NCBI GenBank assembly: GCA_003248775.1
Contig: QFQX01000020.1
Span: 1-64,000, forward strand
Reading direction: 5' to 3'
DNA length: 64,000 bases
DNA from: Shinella sp.
Lineage (GTDB): Bacteria; Pseudomonadota; Alphaproteobacteria; Rhizobiales; Rhizobiaceae
Part shown: in pieces, positions 17,568 through 26,342 of the stretch
Numbering within the stretch: the first letter of the stretch is position 1
Layout: each line of letters opens with the position of its first letter
Program-made: the position numbers and the translations under genes
Notes under the pieces: model-generated
The model's database searches: none
Seen by the model: only the letters and a program-made list of their open reading frames with translations
Told to the model about the DNA's origin: nothing

Positions 17568-19523
17568 ATGCTCCGTATCCCGGTATGCCGGAGCGGCAGC
17601 AACGTGACCAGGAAGCATGCGCTGCTGCGGTCATTGGGAAATGAGAAGCCGCTGTTGGCCGATGGTCGGCGGGCACCCGACCGGCGTGAGATTTCGTATC
17701 GCTGGCTTGTATGCACCTTTCTTGTCGGTGTGACCTCATGCACCCTTATGGGATATGCGCTTTATGCTGCGGTCGAAGGCCGGCGGCAGCTTGCCATACC
17801 TGGTGAAGCTCTCGCGGCTGCGAATCTGAAGCCGGTTCACGAGGTATCCAGGCGCGGGACGCGTGTTGTCGACGCCAGGAATGCAACACGTGCGACCGAC
17901 AAAACGGTCATGAAGGTTCCAATCATGGTGCGTGAACGCGGTGTGGATATCGTCCGGCCCGAATCTTTTTCCGTGGTGCGGATGACGCTTGCCGCAAATT
18001 ACAAACTTTCGACGGATTACCCTGCCTTCGACCCTCTGGAAATATTTGCCGGCGCAAAGGAAACCGGGCTTCCGACCGCTCGCGTCACAGATATCTACGC
18101 GTCCGATGTCATGTCGGAGATCAGTCTCAGGAGCGTTCCATTTCCACTCCGTAATAACTCCTTGCCATTCTCGGACGCGATGAGCGTCGATGAAATCGAG
18201 CAGGATATCCGCAGCAACGGGTCGCTGCTCCTGGCCGAAAAAGCCTCGGTCACTGGGACATACTACGTCGACCCGCAACGCTTTGCTGCGGACGTGGATG
18301 AGAATGCCGAAGTGGTGGGGAGTGTGGCGGCCCGTATTATCGAGGAAAATGTCAGTGTCGCGCTCCGCGAGGAGTATAATCCTGCGCTTCCTGAATTTGT
18401 CGATGATATCGTCCCTTCCCGAAGCACGCAGACGATATCAACAGCCCTCATCGCGGCTGGCTATGATTCTGAGAGTGCTGCGAATGTGGAGGAAGCCCTG
18501 ACGGCCAGACTTCGTTCCAATGAGATCAATGGGAGCGACATCCTGCGTATCGGCATGCTGCAGGCAGGGGACGTGGGCCGTATTGTTCGCATCAGCCTGT
18601 ACCGTAACGGCAGGCATGCTTTGACCCTCGCCGTGAATGACCAGCAACGCCTTGTTGCCGGAGCAGAACCCCCGCCGCTCGATGCAATCGCAACAACCTT
18701 TGAAGAAGGGACGCCTGCGGTTTCATCAATGCGCGACCCACCAACGGTCTACGCCGGCATTTACCGGGCCGGCCTTTCCTACGGCATGACCAAAGAAATG
18801 ATCACGCGGGTCATGCGGCTGGTGGCCGGCAGGATCGACCTCCAGGCAAGCACAAGATCGACAGACAGGCTTGAAGCGTTCTTCTCCGCCGCCGATGAAA
18901 ATGGCAAGGCGACCGGAGAGTCGGAGCTGCTCTATGTTCGAGGGCGTTTCGGGGAGACCGTCATGTCCTTTTACCGGTTTCAGGACCCAGAGACGGAATC
19001 TGTCGACTATTACGATGAGACGGGGAATGCGATCCGTCCGTTGCTGTTGCGCACGCCGTTGCCGACGGGTCGCCTCACCTCAGGCTTTGGCGGCCGCATC
19101 GATCCATTTCTCGGTTATGCGAGAGGGCACACGGGGATCGACTGGGCAGCATCAAGGGGGACCCCGATCATGGCAGCCGGCGACGGCGTGGTCGAGAAGG
19201 CCGGCTGGTCATCCAGCTACGGAAATCACACGGTTATCCGGCACAGCAACGGATATGTGACATCGTACTCCCACCAGAATGCGATCGCCAAAGGCGTGCA
19301 GGCGGGCGCACGAGTCTCACAAGGCCAGATCATAGGATTCGTGGGATCAACCGGAAGATCGACGGGGTCTCACCTGCACTACGAACTCACAGTCAACGGG
19401 ACCAGGGTTGACGCAATGAAAACCAGGTTTCCTCAAGCCGGAAACCTGACTGGAAAATCCCTGCAGCAATTCGAGATCGTCAGGGACCGGATCGACAGCC
19501 TCCTGAACAACATGCGGGGATGA
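17568..19523 (+). CDS. M23 family murein metallopeptidase
   Basis: Membrane-anchored periplasmic endopeptidase of 651 residues that would cleave peptidoglycan cross-links. One N-terminal membrane segment (about 45-65) follows a 44-residue cytoplasmic tail. A long middle region (70-500) contains repeat-like segments resembling the OapA/LysM-like fold of large M23 proteins. The C-terminal LytM domain has the zinc and catalytic set: H521 and D525 in HTGID, and H602 and H604 in SHLHYE. All essential residues are present, so it should be active rather than an EnvC-like activator. A GGAGG site precedes the ATG. A MerR-type promoter lies upstream, suggesting metal-dependent expression. Confidence 0.9.
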   Translation: MLRIPVCRSGSNVTRKHALLRSLGNEKPLLADGRRAPDRREISYRWLVCTFLVGVTSCTLMGYALYAAVEGRRQLAIPGEALAAANLKPVHEVSRRGTRVVDARNATRATDKTVMKVPIMVRERGVDIVRPESFSVVRMTLAANYKLSTDYPAFDPLEIFAGAKETGLPTARVTDIYASDVMSEISLRSVPFPLRNNSLPFSDAMSVDEIEQDIRSNGSLLLAEKASVTGTYYVDPQRFAADVDENAEVVGSVAARIIEENVSVALREEYNPALPEFVDDIVPSRSTQTISTALIAAGYDSESAANVEEALTARLRSNEINGSDILRIGMLQAGDVGRIVRISLYRNGRHALTLAVNDQQRLVAGAEPPPLDAIATTFEEGTPAVSSMRDPPTVYAGIYRAGLSYGMTKEMITRVMRLVAGRIDLQASTRSTDRLEAFFSAADENGKATGESELLYVRGRFGETVMSFYRFQDPETESVDYYDETGNAIRPLLLRTPLPTGRLTSGFGGRIDPFLGYARGHTGIDWAASRGTPIMAAGDGVVEKAGWSSSYGNHTVIRHSNGYVTSYSHQNAIAKGVQAGARVSQGQIIGFVGSTGRSTGSHLHYELTVNGTRVDAMKTRFPQAGNLTGKSLQQFEIVRDRIDSLLNNMRG

Positions 19524-19530
19524 CACAAGG

Positions 19531-19636
19531 CTAGAGCGCTGTTCGATCTGATTGAATCACATCGGCACTCTAAGCCCTTTTGTTTGAAGCATAAGCTTAT
19601 CGATCCTCGTTTCACTCCGGTCGGATTATGCTCTAG
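19531..19636 (+). repeat. Intergenic mosaic repeat with CTAGAGC/GCTCTAG ends
   Basis: About 106 bp bounded by the inverted ends CTAGAGC and GCTCTAG, directly after the M23 gene. It has the size and palindromic ends of Rhizobium intergenic mosaic elements, but its interior differs from the copies at 23575, 26074 and 54811. Its position just past a stop could let it end transcription. Confidence 0.5.
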
Positions 19637-19743
19637 ATCTCACAAACTTGCTGTCGTCGAGCCGTTGGAGTGGCGAAGCAGCCGGTGCCCTGAGATAAAA
19701 GCCCAGGTGCTCCGACCTGGGCTGATGGTAGCGGACCAAGGGG

Positions 19744-20442
19744 TTATTGCCGCACGATAATACGGGCCCGGTTGGGGACGCGCTCGTAAAGATCGATGAC
19801 GTCCTGATTGATCAGGCGGACACAGCCGGACGAAACAGCCTTGCCGATCGAACTCCACTCTTTCGTGCCATGAAGACGATAGAGCGTATCCTTGCCATCC
19901 TGGAAGATGTAGAGCGCGCGTGCGCCCAATGCATTATCCGGTCCCGGTTCCTGGCCACCATTCTCGACTGAATATTTTGCCAGTTCGGGTTGCCTTGCTA
20001 TCATTTCCGCAGGAGGTTTCCAGCGCGGCCATTTCTGTCGCCACTGGATCACGCCCTCCCCCGCCCAGGCAAATCCGGCGCGGCCGAGACCCACACCGTA
20101 ACGCATAGCCGTTCCTCCGGGCTCCACGACGTAGAGGAAGCGCGAGGGAACATCCACGACCACCGTTCCCGGCGTTTCACCGGTCGTGTTGTCCACGCGC
20201 TGGCGATAGAATTTCGGGTCGATCTGTTGGTATGGAACCGCAGGGAGCTTATGCCCCCCATCTTCCAGTGCTGCGTAACGCGCTGCTATTTCCTCGTCGC
20301 CTGGCGGACCGACTGGCCTGCGCACTGGCGTTGGCGACACCGTGATCTTGGCGATTGGCGCGGTCGCGCATCCCGCAAGCGTTCCTGTTGCAACGAGTGT
20401 TCCTATCAGGAAACCACGCCGATTTTGTAGAGTTTTTTCCAT
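19744..20442 (-). CDS. L,D-transpeptidase lipoprotein (ErfK/YkuD type)
   Basis: Cell-wall enzyme of 232 residues from the ATG at 20442. A twin-arginine-like signal (NRRGFLIGTLVATGTLAGC) ends in lipobox LAGC with Cys25. The YkuD domain carries H191 (HGTKEW) and catalytic C207 in SSGCVR, the classic motif that builds 3-3 cross-links or anchors outer-membrane proteins to peptidoglycan. An in-frame ATG at 20469 is an alternative start; the chosen one has GAGG upstream. It converges on the M23 peptidase with a mosaic repeat between them. No MerR-type promoter is visible upstream. It is the second L,D-transpeptidase of the island. Confidence 0.92.
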   Translation of the reverse strand: MEKTLQNRRGFLIGTLVATGTLAGCATAPIAKITVSPTPVRRPVGPPGDEEIAARYAALEDGGHKLPAVPYQQIDPKFYRQRVDNTTGETPGTVVVDVPSRFLYVVEPGGTAMRYGVGLGRAGFAWAGEGVIQWRQKWPRWKPPAEMIARQPELAKYSVENGGQEPGPDNALGARALYIFQDGKDTLYRLHGTKEWSSIGKAVSSGCVRLINQDVIDLYERVPNRARIIVRQ

Positions 20443-21063
20443 GCCTTGCCTTACCTCATCTATAGTCATATGCCGCCCACGTTGCCGCGGCTGTTCGACA
20501 ACCTTCGAAGAGCCGAAGAACGCCGTCACTTCCCCGTCGCGCGCTGCCTTTCCGACGTGACAAACACGTAGGCGTCCGTGACCCTGCCATGTGTCGAAAC
20601 GCGGTGACGATCCTGGATACGCAAAGCGCACAATCCATGCCCTCGAGCCCGAAATCCTGGATGCGAAGCGGCACTCGTTACTTATCCCCCACGGATCGTG
20701 AGCAGGCCTTACGACCTCTACCAACTAGAGATGCAAGAGGAAAAATGCCTTTCAGCCTCTGAGCAGGGCAGAAACCGGGAAATACTTGGTCAATACACCA
20801 GAGCGTCAGGCCGACGCGGGGCCGCTCAGCTGGAAAGGTACCGCAAATGGCGACCGGCGCGTGTTCGGGACGCGAGCCGTCTATGAGAGACGTCGCCTTA
20901 GGGCCCAAACTCAATCAGGGGAGCGAAGAAAAAGCTTCTTGGGAATGGTTAATAATGTTCGAATAATTCCCATCAATCTATACTATAATTCCGTCGAAAA
21001 TTGTTCCGATATATTGCATTTCCTGCAGTATTGGTGCCCTAACCACCAATTGAGGGGCAGGAA
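20443..21063. other. Divergent intergenic region, AT-rich at its right end
   Basis: 621 bp with no convincing gene. The right 130 bases are markedly AT-rich and hold a -10 match TATAAT at 20984-20989 for the cysteine-peptidase gene. A 13-nt piece (AAACTCAATCAGG, near 20908) matches the motif at the window start. No MerR-type promoter was found here. Confidence 0.4.
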
Positions 21064-21678
21064 ATGAAGCGAGTTATTATTGCGGCTTTGACGCTGATTT
21101 CAGCCATCGGCCAAGCCAACGCGAATGCGTTTCATTTCAACCCTTCCCAACGACCTTCGCAATCGATGCAAACATTCGGCCAGTCCAGGATGCCGATTGG
21201 ATATGCGCGCTTCTGTCAGAAATATGCGGACGAATGCACGCAGAAAGAAAAGGAGGGACGTCTTCAACTGACCGAGCAACGCTGGCGTCAGATGCTTGCA
21301 GTGAACTTTTCCACCAATACGGACATCGCTCCACGGACGGATATGGAAATATACGGCGTGGAAGAAGCCTGGGAAATACCAACCGTCGAAGGCGATTGCG
21401 AAGATTACGCATTACTCAAGAAAAAGCGCCTTGAGGCTTTGGGCTTCCCTGCAAGCTCACTTCTGATGACAGTCGGATTGAATGCCGACCGTGGTGGCCA
21501 CGCCGTTCTGACCGTCACCACAGACAGGGGCGACTTTGTTCTCGATAATCTCGAAGCCAAAATCCTGTCGTGGAAAGACACCGAAATTTACTATCTCAAG
21601 CGCCAGTCTCCTGACGACCCCAATCGTTGGGAAAATCTCTTCGACCCGGCGATGGGTTCGCCGATCCCACAATCCTAA
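21064..21678 (+). CDS. Periplasmic transglutaminase-like cysteine peptidase (BTLCP)
   Basis: Exported protein of 204 residues. A signal peptide ends near residue 21 (ANA). The catalytic triad of the bacterial transglutaminase-like cysteine proteinase family is visible: C112 in EGDCEDYALLKK, H146 in GGHAVL, and D161 in FVLDNL. The family includes LapG, which cleaves surface adhesins; single-domain rhizobial members like this one are mostly uncharacterised. Its last 4 bases overlap the stop of lspA on the other strand. Codon use is a little more AT-rich than its neighbours. Substrate unknown; an envelope or adhesin protein is likely. Confidence 0.88.
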   Translation: MKRVIIAALTLISAIGQANANAFHFNPSQRPSQSMQTFGQSRMPIGYARFCQKYADECTQKEKEGRLQLTEQRWRQMLAVNFSTNTDIAPRTDMEIYGVEEAWEIPTVEGDCEDYALLKKKRLEALGFPASSLLMTVGLNADRGGHAVLTVTTDRGDFVLDNLEAKILSWKDTEIYYLKRQSPDDPNRWENLFDPAMGSPIPQS

Positions 21679-22181
21679 AGCTTTTCGACGTTCAACGGAT
21701 GAGGCTTGCTCTCGGCAGCGAAGAACGATCCGACAATGATGGAAAAGGCGCCCAGAACGATAAAGACGTCGGCGAGATTGAACGCCGGCCAGTGAAATCC
21801 GGCGATGTGGAAATCCAGATAGTCGGTCACCGCGCCATTAAAGAACCGGTCAACGATATTACCCAATGCTCCGCCGGCGATCGAACCAAGCGCCAGGCGT
21901 TCATGATAGCGTGGAACGCGGGTAGCCCAGATCATGATGCCGATGACCAGCATCAACTTCAACGCGGCAAATATCTGAGGCGCTTGCGAAACATAATCGG
22001 CAAACATGCCGAAGCTCACGCCATAATTGAAGACGAGCACCAGGTTAAAGAATGGCGTAACCTCAATTGTTTGCGGCGGGCTCATGACCAGGCGAAGCAT
22101 GAGAAGCTTGACGATCTGATCGATTGCTACCGCTGACACTGCAACGACGATTGGGGCTCTCAGCTTCAGCAGGCTCTGCAT
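21675..22181 (-). CDS. lspA: Lipoprotein signal peptidase (signal peptidase II)
   Basis: Inner-membrane aspartyl protease of 168 residues that removes signal peptides from lipoproteins. Four membrane helices are evident. The catalytic aspartates are D120 in the GNIVDRFFNGAVTDYLDF block and D138 in AFNLADVF, both inside the conserved family boxes. It is the last gene of dsbB-dsbA-lspA, 30 bp after the DsbA-like gene. A housekeeping lspA normally sits by ileS; this copy, behind a MerR-type promoter, looks like an accessory paralogue, as with PbrC-type signal peptidases of lead-resistance operons. Two lipoprotein L,D-transpeptidases in the island are possible clients. Confidence 0.94.
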   Translation of the reverse strand: MQSLLKLRAPIVVAVSAVAIDQIVKLLMLRLVMSPPQTIEVTPFFNLVLVFNYGVSFGMFADYVSQAPQIFAALKLMLVIGIMIWATRVPRYHERLALGSIAGGALGNIVDRFFNGAVTDYLDFHIAGFHWPAFNLADVFIVLGAFSIIVGSFFAAESKPHPLNVEKL

Positions 22182-22211
22182 TGGTTTACTTTCTTGCTCC
22201 GCGCAACAGTA

Positions 22212-22874
22212 TTAGGTTCCTGGCTTTCCAAGCGCCTTCAGTTCCGTCTGCACCTGATTGAGAAGGCCCTGGGGGCTGAACTCCGTCAACGGCTTCCCGT
22301 TCACGTAAAAAGTCGGAGTTTGGCGTACGCCAATGACCTGCATATCTTCGATATCCTGTTTCAGCACTGCTTCAACTGCCGGGCTCTTCGCCTGAACACG
22401 CCCTTCGTCCAGATTGAAACCTGCCGCCACTGCGATCTGCCAGGCTTTTTCGAGATCGGGAGAGCCATCCTGCGCCCATTCTGGTTGCCGCTCCAGAATG
22501 GCCTCCAGCACCGGCTCGAACTTGTTCTGGATGCGCGCAGCCTCGAGAATTCGCACGGCTTCATCAGACCCTTTGTGAAGTGGCGTGTATCGCAACACGA
22601 GGCGCACATCCGGCCCGACCATCGACATGATCTGCTTCACATAAGGATAGAAGGCGCGACATGCTTCGCAGGAAGGATCGAAAAATTCGACGATCGTGAC
22701 CGGCGCTTCGGCTTTCCCCATGATTGGCGAGTGAGCGCGCACAAGCCGTTCCTGGAAATTGCGTGCGCTTTCCGCCGCCTTGTCCGCCTGCAGGCGATTG
22801 TAGAAGGTCGCGCCTCCCGCGAAGGTGGCGACGGCGATTAAGGCCGTGAGGATGACGACAAAACGTCGGTTCAT
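22212..22874 (-). CDS. DsbA-family thiol oxidoreductase
   Basis: Membrane-tethered or secreted thioredoxin-fold protein of 220 residues. The hydrophobic N-terminus (about 6-25) is a signal or anchor. The redox site C69-E-A-C72 sits in FFDPSCEACRAFYP, the pattern of the DsbA/BdbD (Thioredoxin_4) group, with a cis-Pro region at TPTFYVNG. Its start overlaps the dsbB stop (ATGA), so the oxidase and its recharging partner are made together. It probably introduces disulfides into exported proteins; the SCO1 CxxxC protein or the cysteine enzymes nearby could be clients (inference). Confidence 0.92.
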   Translation of the reverse strand: MNRRFVVILTALIAVATFAGGATFYNRLQADKAAESARNFQERLVRAHSPIMGKAEAPVTIVEFFDPSCEACRAFYPYVKQIMSMVGPDVRLVLRYTPLHKGSDEAVRILEAARIQNKFEPVLEAILERQPEWAQDGSPDLEKAWQIAVAAGFNLDEGRVQAKSPAVEAVLKQDIEDMQVIGVRQTPTFYVNGKPLTEFSPQGLLNQVQTELKALGKPGT

Positions 22875-23314
22875 TTTTGAAGCCCCTTACGAATAGCGAC
22901 AAGCAATACGATGATCAGCGAGAATACGACGAGGGAAAGCAACGGAAGCGGCAATGTGCCGAAGATGGTCATGTTGCTGTCCGAGCAAGAGGGCCCATCT
23001 GCACAGGGCTTGATGGATTCCGGAACGATGCCGAAATAGAGCAGGTTATGAAAAGCTGCGACAAGCCATCCTGCAACCGCGGTGGGAAGGGCATAGCGCC
23101 AGACAATTCCGTCGTTCAATAGTGCCGCCGCACCTAGTATGAACACCAGGGGGAACATGAACGCACGCTGAAACCAGCAAAGATTGCACGGTGCCTGCCC
23201 CATGACTTCCCCGATGAACAAGGCTGACAAGGACGATACCAACGCGAATATCCAGGCGGCAAACAGAAGCAGCCAGATTCTGCTTTCGCGGTCGTGCGAG
23301 CGAGAGTTTATCAC
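22871..23314 (-). CDS. dsbB: Disulfide bond formation protein B
   Basis: Four-helix quinone-linked oxidase of 147 residues that reoxidises the DsbA-type partner. The two loop cysteine pairs are C43/C46 (PCNLC) and C104/C110 (PCADGPSC), of the short BdbC-like kind. The GTG at 23314 is the best start: GGAG lies 6 bases before it. A TTG at 23326 would leave almost no leader, because the MerR-type promoter predicts a transcript start near 23330. First gene of dsbB-dsbA-lspA. Confidence 0.92.
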   Translation of the reverse strand: MINSRSHDRESRIWLLLFAAWIFALVSSLSALFIGEVMGQAPCNLCWFQRAFMFPLVFILGAAALLNDGIVWRYALPTAVAGWLVAAFHNLLYFGIVPESIKPCADGPSCSDSNMTIFGTLPLPLLSLVVFSLIIVLLVAIRKGLQK

Positions 23315-23336
23315 GGGATTCTCCAATTTTCGGGAG

Positions 23337-23367
23337 AAAATAGACTCTCTAGCAGCTAGAGGGTCAA
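23337..23367 (-). promoter_or_regulatory. MerR-type promoter of dsbB-dsbA-lspA
   Basis: On the minus strand TTGACC, 19 bases, TATTTT. The spacer contains the strong dyad CTCTAGCTGCTAGAG. It lies only ~23 bases before the dsbB GTG start, so its target is unambiguous. It is the best match of the set to the PbrR/CadR/ZntR pattern. Confidence 0.78.
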
Positions 23368-23421
23368 GTGTGGATGGTCGAAAATATCTTCACCTTGCCA
23401 AGCTTTGGCATTTCCGCCGCA

Positions 23422-23452
23422 TTGACCCTGAAGTTACTCCAGACTGTACGGC
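23422..23452 (+). promoter_or_regulatory. MerR-type promoter with no gene downstream
   Basis: TTGACC (23422-23427), 19 bases including CTGAAGTTACTCCAG, then TACGGC. It faces right, back-to-back with the dsbB promoter. Only a 30-codon frame from 23486 follows before a mosaic repeat and an IS3 remnant, so the original target gene may have been lost. The stretch 23315-24066 holds nothing else recognisable. Confidence 0.55.
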
Positions 23453-23574
23453 AGAAGCGAAATCTAGAGCACGGATCTCCGGAGATGAGCCTCATGAGGA
23501 TAAGAGGATGCGCTATGGGGTTGGTCGTGGCTTGCATACCGTTCCGCACTAAGAATTCGACCTCGACTTGGCCC

Positions 23575-23681
23575 TAAAGCGTATCGCGATCTTTCAGATT
23601 CGCTCTCTACACTTTAAGACCTTGTTTCATTGCATGTCGTTGCCGCAAAACCGCTGTACACTTTTGCGCGACATGCTCTAG
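23575..23681 (+). repeat. RIME-like intergenic mosaic repeat, copy 1
   Basis: About 107 bp starting TAAAGCGTATCGCGATC and ending GCGACATGCTCTAG. It is highly similar to 26074-26178 (same orientation) and 54811-54917 (opposite). Size, palindromic sections and intergenic position match Rhizobium-specific intergenic mosaic elements. Confidence 0.75.
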
Positions 23682-23791
23682 AACCGAGGCGTCGCCTCGA
23701 ACTTCTGACCCTCGGCAGTCCTCTGCCTGGGGTTCACGAGCTTATATGCATTCCACCCGACGCTTGGGTTCTTGTTACGCAACTGAAGACC

Positions 23792-24066
23792 TCACTCACA
23801 GTAAATCCTGCGTGACTTCTTCATTTTGGTCGTCCATCCATTCCGCAGCAGGTGGACAAGCACGCGGCGATATCCATGACGTACGCGCGTCTCGCAAATC
23901 TCCCTGATCCATCTTCGAGAGGGGCCTGCCCGGTTCTTCGGGACTTGCAATCCTCGGTCGAGGTGTCGAACGTCGGGACCTCGCAGGCCCGCCGGATCGA
24001 AATCCCCCCATCCGCCAGCATCCCGTCGATCAGCTTGCGCTTTCGGGCAGACCTCAGGGTCAAAAC
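23792..24066 (-). pseudogene. IS3-family transposase (OrfB) fragment, frameshifted
   Basis: A decayed piece of IS3-type transposase. One frame reads RKRKLIDGMLADGGISIRRA, then TFDTSTEDCKSRRTGQAPLE; the sequence continues in another frame as IREICETRVRHGYRRVLVHL up to RRIYCE. This is the N-terminal part of OrfB before the DDE core, broken by a frameshift and cut off at 23792. It abuts the 3' end of the PBP gene and may have replaced its last codons. No intact terminal repeats were identified. It marks past rearrangement at this point of the island. Confidence 0.75.
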
Positions 24067-25824
24067 TCAATAGTTCAACAGGAGGGACTGGGTTTCCGCG
24101 GATCCGAAACGGGGCAGCACACCGAGAAGGGGTGCTGCCCGGCTGATGATCGACCGGATCATCGGAGCTGAGGTGGATGCCGCCGTGCGGCCACCGCGCT
24201 CACCTGTCCGCGGGGCATCTACGATAGAAAGCACGATATATCTCGGCTTATCCATCGGAAATGCAGCGACGAACGCATTGAAATTGATGTCCTTCGCATA
24301 TCGGCCGTTGATAACCTTGTCGGCGGTGCCTGTCTTGCCGCCGATACTGAAACCCTCCACCTGAGCGCTACGCCCGGAGCCTTGCATGCCATTCAGTGCG
24401 TAGAGATATCGCATATCCGCACTGGTCTTTTCCTTGATGACCCTGCTCGAAAGCAATTTAGCCTGTTCGGGCGTGCGTGGAAGAAATGTTGGAGGAATGA
24501 AGCTTCCGCCATTCATGAGAGCCGCGGCAGCAACCGCCGTTTGCAACGGCGTGGTGGCGACCCCATGACCGAAGGAAATCGTGACCGAGTTGATCTTCTT
24601 CCATGTGCGCGGCTGGCTCGGCGTCGCCACACCTGGCATTTCGGTCTGCATCCTGGACAGGAGGCCAAGCTTCGTAAGGAACTGTTGATGCCCCTCTATG
24701 CCCACCATGTCGGCGACGGCCGCAGTTCCAATATTCGATGAATACTGAAACACCTCGGGGATCGTAAGCGCTCGGTTCTTGCCCTTGAAATCCCGGATCG
24801 TGAAGCCGCCCATACGTATAGGACGGGAAGCATCCACAACAGAATTCAAGGTGATCTTGCCTTCGTCCAGACCCATTGCCAACGTAAAGCTCTTGAACGT
24901 GGAGCCCATCTCGTAGGTGGCATTGCTGATCCGGTTGAACCAACCTTTTTCATATTCCTTGTCCACGCTGCCATTGGGCAGCGTCCGGGATGGTTCATTG
25001 GGATCGTAATCCGGAACGGACGCCATGGCCAAAACCTCGCCGGTCTCGACGTCCAGGATGATGGCCCCGGCCGCTTCCGCCTGATAGGCATCCATCGCGT
25101 TGGCAACGACGTCACGGACCATACTCTGAACGCGCAGGTCAATCGAGAGCCTGACCGGTTCCAGAGGCGTATTGCTGGTTAAGCCGGTCGCACGAAGGTC
25201 CGACAGCCCCTGTTGATCAAGGTATTGTTCCATACCCGCAAGCCCCTGGTTGTCGATGTTCACATGCCCCACGATGTGGGACGCGGTCGGCCCGCCGGGA
25301 TAGAAGCGCCGTTTTTCCGGCCTGAAACCGATGCCCGGAATGCCGAGAGCCAGAATATCCGCCTGTTGCCTTGGGCTCAGTTGACGCTTCAGCCATTGAA
25401 AGCCTGTCTGCGACCTGAGCTTCTTATGGGTTTCCCGCCAGTCGAGGTCGGGAAGGATAGCGGCAAGTTTTTCGACCACCTCGTCGGCATCGACGATTCG
25501 ACGGGGATCGGCATAGAGCGATACCATGTCGATATCAGTTGCCAGCAGTACCCCGTTGCGATCGACAATATCGGGGCGCGATGCGATGTTATCGATCTTC
25601 CCAATCGTTCCCGTAAGCGGTGGATCGACAAGGCCGTACTGGATAAGGCGGGCCCCGACCACAAGAAACACGAGGCAGAAGCACGCAACGATTATGCCCA
25701 ATCGTTGCCTTGCCTGCTTCAGACGGCGAGAGTTTGCCGTTGCGGGAAAGTTTTCGTGTCCGGAGGACCGGCTCTTTATGATAAAATGCGTTCGGCTTTT
25801 GAGCCTGACGACAAATGAAATCAT
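24067..25824 (-). CDS. Class B penicillin-binding protein (FtsI/PBP2-like transpeptidase)
   Basis: Inner-membrane D,D-transpeptidase of 585 residues. A 40-residue basic cytoplasmic N-terminus is followed by one membrane helix (about 43-62), a dimerisation domain (SRPDIVDRNGVLLATD) and the penicillin-binding domain. All three active-site motifs are intact: S308-TFK, S362-SN and K497-TGT. It resembles FtsI (PBP3), but it is not in a dcw cluster, so it is probably an accessory paralogue. The last residues (SLLLNY) run into an IS3 fragment, so the tail may be altered. The ATG at 25824 lacks a strong ribosome site. Its place among L,D-transpeptidases and an M23 enzyme suggests envelope repair. Confidence 0.9.
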   Translation of the reverse strand: MISFVVRLKSRTHFIIKSRSSGHENFPATANSRRLKQARQRLGIIVACFCLVFLVVGARLIQYGLVDPPLTGTIGKIDNIASRPDIVDRNGVLLATDIDMVSLYADPRRIVDADEVVEKLAAILPDLDWRETHKKLRSQTGFQWLKRQLSPRQQADILALGIPGIGFRPEKRRFYPGGPTASHIVGHVNIDNQGLAGMEQYLDQQGLSDLRATGLTSNTPLEPVRLSIDLRVQSMVRDVVANAMDAYQAEAAGAIILDVETGEVLAMASVPDYDPNEPSRTLPNGSVDKEYEKGWFNRISNATYEMGSTFKSFTLAMGLDEGKITLNSVVDASRPIRMGGFTIRDFKGKNRALTIPEVFQYSSNIGTAAVADMVGIEGHQQFLTKLGLLSRMQTEMPGVATPSQPRTWKKINSVTISFGHGVATTPLQTAVAAAALMNGGSFIPPTFLPRTPEQAKLLSSRVIKEKTSADMRYLYALNGMQGSGRSAQVEGFSIGGKTGTADKVINGRYAKDINFNAFVAAFPMDKPRYIVLSIVDAPRTGERGGRTAASTSAPMIRSIISRAAPLLGVLPRFGSAETQSLLLNY

Positions 25825-26073
25825 TGCGGGTATCCAGGAAAAAGTCGGTGACGCGGCTTCGACCCGTACTCGCCCTGTGACCCCGCCGGCATGTCGTAGA
25901 GCGGAAACCGGCGGGAATGCAGGCGCCCATCAAAACGATCAGGCACGCGTTAAAAGAAAGTTAAAACTGTTTCGAACGCGTCAACAAGCGTTTCACAACT
26001 GCGTGTTGAGCGGTGAACCTGTATAATTTTCTTGGAGCATTTCCGGCAAAACCGCTGCTCACTTTTGACCCCT

Positions 26074-26178
26074 AAAGCGTATCGCGATCTTTCAGATTCG
26101 CTCGTCGCGCTTTAAGTCCTTGTTTCATCGCATGCCGTTGCCGCAAAACCGCTGCACACTTTTGCGCGACTGCTTTAG
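26074..26178 (+). repeat. RIME-like intergenic mosaic repeat, copy 2
   Basis: About 105 bp, starting TAAAGCGTATCGCGATC and ending GCGACTGCTTTAG. It differs from copy 1 at only a few places, including the short stretch after GATTCGCTC. It lies between the divergent PBP and CDF genes. Confidence 0.75.
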
Positions 26179-26284
26179 TGCCAGCGATTTCGCGTTCATC
26201 GAGGCAAAATCGGCTGGGTTGGCAATTGAAGCCTACCGAACGAGAATGAAATTCTGTCAGCCGAAGAATCCTTACCATCACCCA

Positions 26285-26315
26285 TTGACCCTATAGTTGG
26301 TAGAGGAATTACTCT
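26285..26315 (+). promoter_or_regulatory. MerR-type promoter of CDF exporter
   Basis: TTGACC (26285-26290), 19 bases containing CTATAGTTGGTAGAGG, then TACTCT (26310-26315). It is 27 bases before the exporter start, with a predicted short leader. This is the classic target of a zinc/cadmium/lead-sensing MerR protein and supports the regulator at 15338 being metal-responsive. Confidence 0.78.
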
Positions 26316-26342
26316 CTTCCTTCGATCAAATACGAGGACATG

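Larger units (their letters stand above)
25825..26342. other. Divergent region between PBP and CDF genes
   Basis: 518 bp without a gene. It holds part of a mosaic sequence at 26034-26070, RIME-like copy 2 (26074-26178) and the CDF promoter (26285-26315). A weak promoter for the PBP may lie near 25950-25985 on the minus strand (TTGTTG, 17 bases, TTAACT). Confidence 0.4.

Noticed and set aside
17254..17607. Plus-strand frame running through the MerR-type promoter before the M23 gene
   Set aside because: It starts upstream of the promoter, has no ribosome site or family features, and overlaps the true M23 start.
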